From NCBI GenBank assembly GCA_035534615.1, contig DATLRO010000079.1:1-43915 (forward strand): DNA of 43,915 bases, given 5' to 3'. The notes beneath the pieces are model-generated. The model was given only the letters and a program-made list of their open reading frames with translations. It was not told where the DNA came from and did not search any database. This DNA is from JAGWRA01 sp035534615 (GTDB lineage Bacteria; Acidobacteriota; Vicinamibacteria; Vicinamibacterales; CAVVIG01). The first letter of the stretch is position 1. The number at the start of each line of letters is the position of its first letter. Below are positions 32,147-43,171 of this stretch, piece by piece. Both the position numbers and the translations under genes were made by a program.

Positions 32147-33562
32147 TCACCCCCGCCGGACGGCGGTCGCCGGGAGCGGCCGATCGGTCGCCAGGAGTTC
32201 GAGCGGGCGGCCGCGACCTTCCGGCCCCCAGAGACACCAGGGGAGCATCACGAGCGCCCCGAGGGCCCAGAAGGCGGCCAGCACCGCGAACGCGGTCATC
32301 ACCGAGACACGGGACGCCAGGGCCACCAGGAGCGGCGGGGCGATGGCGGCGCCGATCCGGCCGAAGGCGACCGAACAGCCGATGCCGGTCGAGCGCAACG
32401 CGGTCGGAAAGATTTCCGAAAACGTCGGATACGCGGCAATCCAGCTGCCGGTGGCGCACAGGTTGGCGACGATGAAGGCCCACAGCACCGCCTGCGCGCT
32501 CCCCGAGAGGGTGGCCACGCCCATCACGAGCATCGACACGGCCGCCAGGCCGTAGAAGCCGGTGACCGTCACCTTGCGGCCGGCGCGGTCGAGCAGCCAG
32601 GCGGCCAGCAGGCCGCCGATGACGGCGCCGACGTTGCCGATCAGGAAGAACCAGGGGACGTCCTGCTCGCGCACGTGGACCGCCGGCAAGACGACGAGCG
32701 GCAGGAACGCGAAGATGCCGTAGTAGCCGGCCGCTTCGGAGAAGTCGAGCAACGCGCCGAAGGCGAGGCGGCCCGGATGGTCGCGCATGAGCGTCCGGAC
32801 CTGTCCGAAGAATCCCGGCGCGTCGTCGGCCGCGGCCGCGCCGGATGGGAGGGCCGCGAACGATCCCGCCTGGGCCTCCATCTGCTCGACGACCCGTGCC
32901 GCGTCGACCTGCCGGCCGCGGCCGAGCAGCCAGCGCGGCGATTCGGGCAGCGCCGTCCGCACCCAGATCGTGAACAGCGCGATGATGGCGCCCAGCCCGA
33001 ACGCCAGCCGCCAGCCGATCGCCGGCGGCAGCAGATTAAGGAAGTACAGGCTGACGGCGGCGGCCAGAATCGACCCCAGTGGCCAGAAGTTCATCACCGT
33101 CGCGCTCGCCCGTCCGCGGTACTTCGCCGGAATCAGCTCGCCGATCGCCGCGTTCACGGCCGAGTACTCGGCGCCGACGCCGATCGCCGTGAGGAACCGG
33201 AACACGAGAAACGCCCAGTAGCCGGGCGACAGCGCGGACACGACGGTGAAGGTGGAATACAGCAGCAGCGTCAGCACGAACAGCCGGCGCCGGCCGAACC
33301 GATCGGCCAGATAGCCGAACAGCAGCGCGCCGATCATGATGCCGAGCAGCCAGACGGTGACGAGGGTCGAGGCCTCGAGATTGGTGAGGTGCCACAGCCG
33401 CTGCAGCACGCCCAGCACGTTGCCGATCACGTTGACCTCGAACGAGTCGAGCAGCCAGCCGACACCCAGCGCCAGGGTGATCCTGGTGTGAAGCGGCGTC
33501 CAGGGCAGCCGGTCGAGCCGGCCGGTCAGCGTCTCCGCGCTCTTGCTCACCGCGTCAGGCAT
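32147..33562 (-). CDS. MFS transporter, sugar-porter/NiaP-like group
   Basis: A 471-aa transporter with 12 predicted helices. Group features are GWLLDSFEVNVIG near 34-46, GALLFGYLADRFGRRRLF near 78-95, RFLTAIGVGAEYSAVNAAIGELIPAKYRGR near 127-156 (landmarks GVGAEY and IPAKYRGR) and LPESPRWLLGRGR near 206. The central loop holds an acidic/Ala linker. These motifs match the metabolite:H+ symporter (sugar porter) branch, whose members carry organic acids, nicotinate or aromatic acids, so import is more likely than efflux. Located 58 bp downstream of the metallophosphoesterase gene on the same strand. Confidence 0.85.
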   Translation of the reverse strand: MPDAVSKSAETLTGRLDRLPWTPLHTRITLALGVGWLLDSFEVNVIGNVLGVLQRLWHLTNLEASTLVTVWLLGIMIGALLFGYLADRFGRRRLFVLTLLLYSTFTVVSALSPGYWAFLVFRFLTAIGVGAEYSAVNAAIGELIPAKYRGRASATVMNFWPLGSILAAAVSLYFLNLLPPAIGWRLAFGLGAIIALFTIWVRTALPESPRWLLGRGRQVDAARVVEQMEAQAGSFAALPSGAAAADDAPGFFGQVRTLMRDHPGRLAFGALLDFSEAAGYYGIFAFLPLVVLPAVHVREQDVPWFFLIGNVGAVIGGLLAAWLLDRAGRKVTVTGFYGLAAVSMLVMGVATLSGSAQAVLWAFIVANLCATGSWIAAYPTFSEIFPTALRSTGIGCSVAFGRIGAAIAPPLLVALASRVSVMTAFAVLAAFWALGALVMLPWCLWGPEGRGRPLELLATDRPLPATAVRRG

Positions 33563-33620
33563 CGGTCAACCCTTTTCGCCCGGCCGGGACGCCACCGTCC
33601 CCGCCCGGTCAGGCCGCGCG

Positions 33621-34403
33621 TCAGAACCGGCCGCGGGCGCGTTCCTTGTGCGGCAGGATCTCCAGGCAGGTCGTCCACCAGCCGGTCAGGATCGTCTCCA
33701 CGAACTCTTCCGGCAGCCGCTCCGCGCGCATGTCGGCCGCCAGCGCCAGGTGATCATAGATCACCGGTACGAAGTCCACGGTCACACCGCCGCGATCGAC
33801 CGTCAGCAGCGTGTACCACACGGCCGTCGTCCCGTCGTTCTCGGGACGGCCGAGGACGCCGACGTTGATCACGTGCCGCCCGCCCGCCAGCGGCCGGTGC
33901 CATTTCAGGCCGGTGTGGGTGACGCAGACGATGTCGGCGCCGGCGTCCGCCACGAGACGGTCGAGGAACCCCTCAGGGCTGGTCGACTCCCAGAGGAACT
34001 CGTTGATCTTCCGGGGCGAGCCGTGACAGAGCAGCACCTGCCGGCCCCCGACGTCGAGCCGCCGTGTCAGGGGCAGCGTCCGCAGCCAGGCCTTGTGGTC
34101 GTCGGAGGTGTGCCGGAACGTGTATGTGTAGCTGAGCCGCGCGAAGTGATTGTCGCGCGGGTCGGTGTAGCCGCACTGGCAGTCGTCCAGGCCGCCGGCG
34201 AGTGAATTGTCGTAGTTGCCCTGGAGGCACGCGACGCCGGCGTCGCGGAGCAGCGGGTAGACGCGGTCGGGATGGGGCCCGAACGCCCCCAGGTCGCCGA
34301 GGCAGTACGTGGCGTCGACGCCGCGCCGGGCGATGTCGCGGAGGGCGGCGGTGAGCGCGCGATCGTTGCTGTAGAGCCCGCCGAGCAGGGCGATCCGGGT
34401 CAT
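33621..34403 (-). CDS. Calcineurin-like metallophosphoesterase with altered first metal motif
   Basis: A 260-aa protein of the YfcE/ApaH-type metallophosphoesterase superfamily. Present are motif II CLGDLGAFGP (GD at 36-37), motif III QGNYDNS (GNxD 62-65), LLCHGSP near 140 and VTHTGLKWHRP near 180. Motif I, normally DxH in the first strand (SDIHGN), reads LLGGLYSN, so both metal ligands are replaced. Activity may be changed to one metal, or lost. The start ATG overlaps the radical SAM stop (ATGA on the minus strand), so the two are coupled and probably act on one pathway. Start 34403 is well fixed by this overlap and the N-terminal strand. Confidence 0.83.
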   Translation of the reverse strand: MTRIALLGGLYSNDRALTAALRDIARRGVDATYCLGDLGAFGPHPDRVYPLLRDAGVACLQGNYDNSLAGGLDDCQCGYTDPRDNHFARLSYTYTFRHTSDDHKAWLRTLPLTRRLDVGGRQVLLCHGSPRKINEFLWESTSPEGFLDRLVADAGADIVCVTHTGLKWHRPLAGGRHVINVGVLGRPENDGTTAVWYTLLTVDRGGVTVDFVPVIYDHLALAADMRAERLPEEFVETILTGWWTTCLEILPHKERARGRF

Positions 34404-35338
34404 GGCCGGGGAGCGGCGGCCGGCGACGCGTGCACGGTGTCGGGGCCGTCGATCTGCGCGCTGATATTGCCGCAGATCGTGCCGTACTGCCAGCAGCTGA
34501 CGCACGCGGCGTGGCGCAGCGGGTAGCTCGTCGCCGCCTCGTCCAGCGTCGCGCCGAGGCGGGCGTCCGGCTGTTCCACGAGCAGCGGACAGACCCAGAT
34601 GCCGCGGTCGGTCACGACCCGGGAGTTCGAGCACATCAGCAGGTCGCGATCGAAGCCGTCGAGCATCTCCGTGGTCACGAGGCCGCCGGCGCCGGGCCCG
34701 GGTGCCCGGGCCGGTTCGCGACCGAGCGGCAGCGCCGGCAGAATCTTGACCCGCGGCCGCAGGTCGCCCGCCTCCCGCAGGACGCGCATGAAGCCGGCCA
34801 GCGTCGCCGCCTCGTCTTCGTCCGGCCACGTCCGGACGATGGTCACCAGCGGCAGGAGGCCGCGCCGGCTCAGGCGCGCGATCGCGGCCAGCGCCTGGCG
34901 GAACACGCCGCGCCCGCGGATGGCGTCGTTCATCGCCTCCGTGTAGCCGTCCAGGCTGACGCGGATTTCGAACGAGTACGCCGATGGCCGCTCGAGCGCC
35001 GCCAGCCGGTCGGCCGTCCGGTCGCCGATCAGCATGCCGTTGGTGAGCACGGTCGTGGGCGCGATCGCCAGCGACCACTCGAGCATCTCGAGCAGGTGCG
35101 GGTTGAGGAACGGCTCGCCGCCCGTGAAGAAGATCTCCCGGACGCCGCGGCGCGCCGCCGCGTCGATCGCGTCGCGCACGGCCTCCCGGCTCAGGTGATC
35201 GAACGTCCGCACGTTCGGCCCGCTGCTGTTGAAGCAATGCGCGCACGCGATGTTGCACAGCGTGCCGCTCACCTGGATCCACAGATTGTCGAGATGGGTG
35301 AGGCTGATCGCCGGCGGCGTCATACGGTGGTCAGTCAC
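34400..35338 (-). CDS. Radical SAM/SPASM-type enzyme
   Basis: A 312-aa radical SAM protein: CNIACAHC (C28, C32, C35; CX3CX2C), FFTGGEPFLNPH near 70-81 for SAM, TVLTNGML near 94. C-terminal cysteines (MCSNSRVVTDRGIWVC, then CVSCWQYGTIC) form a SPASM-like pattern for extra Fe-S clusters, typical of peptide- or protein-modifying members. The HCFNSSGPN sequence after the cluster motif may help define its subfamily; I do not recognise it. Start is GTG 35338 with GGTGAG 5 nt upstream; ATG 35323 is an alternative. First gene of the minus-strand run; coupled to the metallophosphoesterase. Confidence 0.84.
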   Translation of the reverse strand: MTDHRMTPPAISLTHLDNLWIQVSGTLCNIACAHCFNSSGPNVRTFDHLSREAVRDAIDAAARRGVREIFFTGGEPFLNPHLLEMLEWSLAIAPTTVLTNGMLIGDRTADRLAALERPSAYSFEIRVSLDGYTEAMNDAIRGRGVFRQALAAIARLSRRGLLPLVTIVRTWPDEDEAATLAGFMRVLREAGDLRPRVKILPALPLGREPARAPGPGAGGLVTTEMLDGFDRDLLMCSNSRVVTDRGIWVCPLLVEQPDARLGATLDEAATSYPLRHAACVSCWQYGTICGNISAQIDGPDTVHASPAAAPRP

Positions 35339-35543
35339 AAGCGCTCACCGGTGCGGCGGCCGATTCTGCCCGGAGCGGAGTGCGCCCGGCCGGCCGAGGC
35401 GCCGATCCAGCCGCCAGGCGATTTACGGCTGAGCTGGCTGTCGCGGCCGTGACACCCGATGCCTATCATCCGTGTTTCCGGATCGTGGAGCAAGTCGCGG
35501 CACCGGGAGCACAGGGGCCGCGTGCGAATTGTTCAGATAAGGA

Positions 35544-35638
35544 TCTACAGGCGACAGGCTTTGCGTCTATAGTAACAAGATGCCTTGGTCTCAATGGCCG
35601 GGCTTTGCCGTCGGACTAACCGGCGCGCAGTGGAGGAG
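35544..35638 (+). promoter_or_regulatory. Promoter and ribosome binding site of the small secreted Cys protein
   Basis: -35-like TCTACA (35544-35549) and -10-like TATAGT (35568-35573), 18-bp spacing. GGAGGAG at 35632-35638 is 9 nt before ATG 35648. The predicted 5' leader is about 70 nt. The rest of the 309-bp divergent gap (35339-35543) holds nothing I can support. Confidence 0.5.
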
Positions 35639-35647
35639 TGAGTCTTT

Positions 35648-35986
35648 ATGAAGCGACTGAGCACGTGGATGATGGGTGGAGTGCTGGCGTCAGCGCTGAT
35701 GTTCGCGCCGTCGGCGATGGCGGCCACGAAGACGCTGGAGGGTGTGGTCAGCGACGCGATGTGCGGCGCGCATCACATGGGTGGCAACGCGACCGCTTGC
35801 ACGCGCGCCTGCGTCAAGAAGGGCGCCAGCTACGCGCTCGTCGCGGGCAGCAAGGTCTACACGCTGAAGACCAGCACCAAGGCGGAGACGGCCGCGCTGT
35901 ACAAGCTCGCCGGCGAGCATGCCGCGGTCAGCGGCAGCGTGAAGGGGACCACGATCGCCGTCAAGACGGTCAAGGCCGCCAAGTAG
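35648..35986 (+). CDS. Small secreted Cys-containing protein
   Basis: A 112-aa exported protein. The signal peptide (MKRLSTWMMGGVLASALMFA) ends near AMA-ATK. The mature part has a conserved-looking head GVVSDAMCGAHHMGGNATACTRACVKKG (landmarks SDAMCGAHH and CTRACVKKG) with three cysteines and adjacent histidines, then YALVAGSKVYTL and a small beta-rich domain. I recall short proteins of this pattern as frequent in Acidobacteria; their function is not established to my knowledge. The His/Cys head could bind metal or form disulfides. It has its own promoter and strong ribosome binding site, so probably well expressed. Confidence 0.8.
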   Translation: MKRLSTWMMGGVLASALMFAPSAMAATKTLEGVVSDAMCGAHHMGGNATACTRACVKKGASYALVAGSKVYTLKTSTKAETAALYKLAGEHAAVSGSVKGTTIAVKTVKAAK

Positions 35987-36017
35987 CACCTCGGGTCACG
36001 CACACGCAACACAGGGC

Positions 36018-36049
36018 GCCGGCCGGCTATGCGTCCATGGCCGGCCGGC
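36018..36049 (+). terminator. Hairpin downstream of the small secreted protein gene
   Basis: GCCGGCCGGC (36018-36027) pairs with its repeat at 36040-36049 across a 12-nt loop, 32 nt after the stop codon. No T-tract. Confidence 0.5.
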
Positions 36050-36061
36050 ATCGCCCCCCGG

Positions 36062-36241
36062 TCACGCCCCCTGCGGCGTCACGCCTTCCTCCCGATCACC
36101 AGCGGTGACGGCGAACGGGCGGTGGGTGTCCAGCGTGGTCACCCGCTCGAACCGGGCGTCGTCCAGCCCGCCCCAATCGGCCCACAGCAGCTGCGGGTGC
36201 CCGGCCACGAAATCCGGGTGTCGGCGGTCGCGAGACGTCCA
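36062..36241 (-). pseudogene. Possible remnant of an unidentified gene
   Basis: On the minus strand a stop-bounded frame of about 59 codons reads like natural protein (HPDFVAGHPQLLWADWGG, then LDDARFERVTTLDTHRPF) and ends at a TGA at 36062-36064. It has no ATG and is cut by a stop just upstream of 36241; the first possible start is a GTG inside it. I do not recognise the family. It could be a decayed C-terminus or chance. No other gene is visible in 35987-36629. Confidence 0.25.
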
Positions 36242-36318
36242 TCAACGCCTCCACTCACGGTCGGCCGCAGGAGATGCGGGGAAGATCACGGCAGGGAGCG
36301 GCCAGGCACTATAAGATG

Positions 36319-36535
36319 CAACGCCCCAACCGCCGACAGAGTTGGCCGTTGGTGATGGATACCGGTGGCGGGGCGCCGGCCAGCGAAGCACGCCATCGTG
36401 CCGGTTGACCGCACGTGCGACGCAAGTCGTGAAGCGCGCCGCGGCCTCACGGCCGCGGCGCAGGGCAAGACAGAAGGGACGGCGCTGGTGCCGCGGGCAC
36501 CGTGCGAGTTCGTGTTCATCCCGCTCGCACGGTGC
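36319..36535. other. Cluster of strong inverted repeats in a noncoding gap
   Basis: Within 220 bp: CAACG..CCAAC / GTTGG..CGTTG (36319-36351); an 11-bp perfect stem GCGCCGCGGCC-TCAC-GGCCGCGGCGC (36436-36461); GGTGCC-GCG-GGCACC (36487-36501); and a 12-bp perfect stem GCACCGTGCGAG / CTCGCACGGTGC with 15-nt loop (36497-36535). The last two overlap and are mutually exclusive. A -10-like TATAGT on the minus strand (36308-36313) lies beside it. Could be a structured RNA, a repeat element or a double terminator for katG. Confidence 0.45.
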
Positions 36536-36629
36536 TCCGCACGTTGATGCGGTGACTGGAGGGACGCCAGCCAGCCGCCAGACGGGGGACGCTCAGCTCG
36601 GCCGACACAGGTCGACCTGAACGCCGGGA

Positions 36630-38810
<2,181 letters not shown>

Positions 38811-38921
38811 GTTGTCTTCTCCTCTGGCTGCCGCGGCGTTGTCGGGCCCGATGAGCGGAACCCTCCTGGCTGCGGCTGTTCGCTGGCTTCGAGATGAGCG
38901 TCTCGGTGAATTGAAGTGGGT

Positions 38922-39347
38922 TCACATCCGGGCCTGGGACGTGCATTCCGGGCAGCGACCCCAGTAGATGACCTCGGCCTCGTCGATTTCGTAGCCCCTG
39001 TCGTCGACCGCCGTGAGACAGGGGGCGGAGCCGACCGCGCAGTCGACGTCGACCATACGGCCGCAGCTGCGACAGATCAGATGGTGGTGGTTGTCGCCGA
39101 CCCGATTCTCGAAGCGAGCCGGCGACCCGGCCGGCTGAATGCGCCGGATCAGGCCTTCGGCGACCAGGACGCCAAGGGCGTCGTACACCGACTGGAGCGA
39201 GATGGTACCGATCTCGGCCCGGACGACCTCGGCCACGCCGTCGGCTGTGACGTGCGGCTGACCCGCGACCGCCCGCAAAACGGCCAGCCGCTGGGCCGTG
39301 ACCTGAATGCCGCGTTGCCGAAGGAGGTCAGCCGGATCAATGACCAT
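38922..39347 (-). CDS. furA: FurA-type Fur family peroxide/iron regulator
   Basis: A 141-aa Fur family repressor: winged helix (about 1-80, VTAQRLAVLRAV, SLQSVYDALGVLVAEGLIRRI) and a dimerisation domain with RVGDNHHHLICRSCG and VIYWGRCPEC, giving two CxxC pairs for structural zinc and a His-rich sensing site. The stretch VDVDCAVGSAPCLTA and the end EAEVIYWGRCPEC strongly recall mycobacterial FurA. It is expected to repress itself and katG and be released by peroxide. Predicted start ATG 39347 lies 7 nt after a -10-like element, so the mRNA may be leaderless. Confidence 0.93.
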   Translation of the reverse strand: MVIDPADLLRQRGIQVTAQRLAVLRAVAGQPHVTADGVAEVVRAEIGTISLQSVYDALGVLVAEGLIRRIQPAGSPARFENRVGDNHHHLICRSCGRMVDVDCAVGSAPCLTAVDDRGYEIDEAEVIYWGRCPECTSQARM

Positions 39348-39353
39348 CGCGAT

Positions 39354-39386
39354 AGACTAACTCAAAATATGGATTCATTCAAAGTT
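39354..39386 (-). promoter_or_regulatory. furA promoter with overlapping imperfect palindrome
   Basis: Minus-strand -35-like TTGAAT (39377-39382) and -10-like TAGTCT (39354-39359) with 17-bp spacing. The 28-bp AT-rich stretch 39359-39386 is an imperfect palindrome (AACT...AAT / ATT...AGTT, 7 of 10 arm positions paired), covering both elements. It stands out in the GC-rich window and is a good candidate FurA autoregulatory site. Confidence 0.55.
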
Positions 39387-39418
39387 TCTAACTCGCCGAT
39401 TCGTCGATCGTCCAGGGG

Positions 39419-39553
39419 ATGACGCTCACGGCCGGCCAGCGTCTCGGCATGACGGCGGCGGACGCCTACGCCCTCGACCTGGGACTGGTCAACAATTACT
39501 TCAGCGGGCCGTCGGTGTGTGGAGCCACTCGGGCAGGGCGTGGCGGCCGGTGA
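39419..39553 (+). CDS. Possible small protein or gene fragment
   Basis: A 44-codon frame starting MTLTAGQRLGMTAADAYALD and continuing LGLVNNYFSGPSV. Composition is protein-like and the frame continues open upstream through the furA promoter side (SSIVQG before the ATG). No ribosome binding site beyond AGGGG close to the ATG. Not recognised. It may be a decayed fragment. The rest of the 409-bp gap 39348-39756 holds the furA promoter and a small hairpin. Confidence 0.22.
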   Translation: MTLTAGQRLGMTAADAYALDLGLVNNYFSGPSVCGATRAGRGGR

Positions 39554-39600
39554 CAGCAGGAGCGTGACCCACAACCGGAAAATCAGTACAGCGGAAGGGT

Positions 39601-39624
39601 GAAACCAAGGCGATCTGTGGTTTC
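39601..39624. terminator. Small hairpin in the furA-fkbM gap
   Basis: GAAACCA / TGGTTTC, a perfect 7-bp stem with a 10-nt loop, followed by CCTAGG. It sits in the leader region of the FkbM gene. Role unclear. Confidence 0.3.
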
Positions 39625-39756
39625 CTAGGTACGGACGTTCCGGTCTTGGGTCTCCGGCGGAAGGGAGCCCCGACGCAAAGTGGCGAAGGGGCGGCAAATC
39701 AAGGGTTCGCTTCGCGGATGTGAGGCTCCATCCGACGAGCTCGACAACAGGCAGGT

Positions 39757-40403
39757 ATGACCTCCACACGCTCCAGCGTGCTCGAGCTTGCCGCGGCCCT
39801 TGTGCCGGTGGACCCGATCATCCTGGAGGCCGGCAGCCACAACGGGTCGGACACCTGCGTCCTCAGCGCCACCTGGCCGGCTGCCCGGATCTACGCGATT
39901 GAGCCCACGCCGCAGAACTGCGCGGCGGTCGTGGCGCGCAACCTTCCCAATGTGAGCTGCCGCCAGTTCGCGTTCTCCAGTGAGAACGGCACGGCGGACT
40001 TTCACATGGAGCAATCCGGCGACGGCGGCGCCAGCTCCCTGCTCGAGGCGGAAGGGTGGTTCTTCGTCGACTACATCAAGAAGGAGGAGATCATCCGGGT
40101 GACCACGAAAACGCTGGACGCCTGGTGCCGGGAGGAAACCCTGGATCGCATCGACTTCATGTGGCTCGACCTGGAGGGCATGGAGCTGCCGGTGCTTCGG
40201 CACGGCCAGGAGATCCTGAAGACGGTGAAGGCGATATTCACGGAGGTGAACTTCGTCGGGCCCGCAAGGGGTACACGATGTACCCGGACCTGCATCGGTT
40301 CCTGACCGGGCAGGGCTTTCGCGAGGCGTGGCGCGAGTCGCAAGGCGGCGTGGCGTGGGGAGGATGGACGGGCAACGTGCTGTACGCGCGTCACACGCCT
40401 TGA
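39757..40403 (+). pseudogene. FkbM-family methyltransferase, frameshifted near 40260
   Basis: SAM-dependent FkbM-type methyltransferase. The first frame has LEAGSHNGSDTCVLSATWP (SAM motif I region), YAIEPTPQNCAAV, FAFSSENGTADFHM, and RIDFMWLDLEGMELPVLRHG, then EVNFVGPA before running into unrelated codons and a stop at 40305. The conserved family tail continues in another frame from 40263 as RKGYTMYPDLHRFLTGQGF, ending GNVLYARHTP at 40403. A single missing base around 40258-40263 (a GGGCCC run) restores one 215-aa enzyme. This is either a recent mutation or an assembly error; the rest looks intact. Confidence 0.85.
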
Positions 40404-40574
40404 GCGGTCATCACCCCCGGGGCGGACGCCGGGACACCGCCGACCACCCGCCACGCCTTTCCTGCAGTAGGATGTGTCACCCCCGGGCCGCCGGCCGGCG
40501 GGACGACGGAATAAACGGGCGGCGCCGATTGTTCTTGGATCAGGGCGCCGGTCTGCGCCGCCGCTCTCCTCGTC

Positions 40575-42143
<1,569 letters not shown>

Positions 42144-42240
42144 TGGGTGGTGTCGGGCCGGGTGTGCGGAGGACGGCTCAGCTTGGCGGGCTGGTCCGGA
42201 ATGCGCCTTGGTGCTTGAAATCCCTGGAGGAGGGGAATCC

Positions 42241-43116
42241 GTGAACAAACGTGTCGCGCTCATGCTCGGCGCCGGCGTGGTGATGGTCGCGGTGGCCGGG
42301 GTGCTTCTGTACACGCGGAACATGCGTGACATGGCGAAGACCGGCAAGCCGGCGAAGGCGCCGGTGGTCGTGCTCGGCGGCGACCCCGCCGCGGCCGGCG
42401 GCGGGTCCGACGTCATCCAGTTCGCGAAGGACCCGCAGCCGATGCCGAACTTCACCGTGAAGACGCTCGGCGGCCGGTCGCTCACGCCGGCCGACCTGCG
42501 CGGGAAGGCGGTCATCATCAATTTCTGGGCGACGTGGTGCGGGCCGTGCAAGGCGGAGATTCCCGACCTCATTGCGCTGCAGAAAAAATACGAAGGGAAG
42601 CTGCAGATCGTCGGCCTGTCGGTCGATCAGGCGCCTGAACAGACGGTCGCGGCGTTCGTCAAGGCGCACGACATGAACTACACCGTCGCGATGGCGCCGG
42701 ACGCCGTGCAGGCCAGCTTCGGCGGCATCTACGGCATTCCGACGTCGTTCATCGTCGACCAGCAGGGCCGGATCGTCCAGAAGCACATCGGCCTCACCAG
42801 CGGTCGGGTCTTCGAGCGCGAAGTGCGGGCGGTGCTGGGGATGCCGGTCAATGCCAAGATCGAGCGCGTGCTCGATTCCGGCACGGTCAACCCGGTGAAC
42901 GCTCCGCCCGTGACCGACATCGCGGGCATCGACCTGTCGACGCTGACACCCACCCAGAAGGCCGAGGCCATCAAGAAGCTGAACAGCACCACCTGCACGT
43001 GCGGCTGCGACGAGAGCGTGGCCCGCTGCCGATCGGACGACCCGACCTGCGGCGTCAGCCTGGCGCTCGGCAAGCGGATCGTCGAGCAGATCAAGGCCGG
43101 CAAGGCGGGGAACTGA
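42241..43116 (+). CDS. TlpA/ResA-like thioredoxin with C-terminal Cys-rich domain
   Basis: A 291-aa membrane-anchored thiol-disulfide oxidoreductase facing the periplasm. Start GTG 42241 follows the strong site GGAGGAGGGG. One N-terminal helix (about 7-24), a linker, then a thioredoxin fold (about 64-200) with WATWCGPC (C100, C103) and the cis-Pro strand GIPTSFIVD. After about residue 240 comes an added module with C252, C254, C256, C263 and C270 (TCTCGCDESVARC...TCGVS) and a short amphipathic helix. That spacing could bind a metal or be a redox target. The TlpA/ResA part suggests cytochrome c or copper-site maturation, but no such genes are adjacent. Confidence 0.88.
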   Translation: MNKRVALMLGAGVVMVAVAGVLLYTRNMRDMAKTGKPAKAPVVVLGGDPAAAGGGSDVIQFAKDPQPMPNFTVKTLGGRSLTPADLRGKAVIINFWATWCGPCKAEIPDLIALQKKYEGKLQIVGLSVDQAPEQTVAAFVKAHDMNYTVAMAPDAVQASFGGIYGIPTSFIVDQQGRIVQKHIGLTSGRVFEREVRAVLGMPVNAKIERVLDSGTVNPVNAPPVTDIAGIDLSTLTPTQKAEAIKKLNSTTCTCGCDESVARCRSDDPTCGVSLALGKRIVEQIKAGKAGN

Positions 43117-43171
43117 GCGGCCGTTCGGTCCACGCGGCCGTCGGCCCTCTGCGGCAGCCGCGCGGGCGCTC

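Noticed and set aside
36319..36351. Integron attC-like site
   Set aside because: The inverted repeat with CCAAC/GTTGG looked like attC arms, but the RYYYAAC and GTTRRRY core sites do not match and no integrase or cassette array is present.
36365..36547. A 60-aa plus-strand protein in the katG downstream gap
   Set aside because: The frame runs through two strong inverted repeats, has Arg-rich random composition and no ribosome binding site.
39660..39700. Cyclic di-GMP type I riboswitch upstream of the FkbM gene
   Set aside because: GACGCAAAG at 39672-39680 matches a piece of that aptamer, but the other conserved half (GGCAAACC-type segment) and the stems around it are missing.
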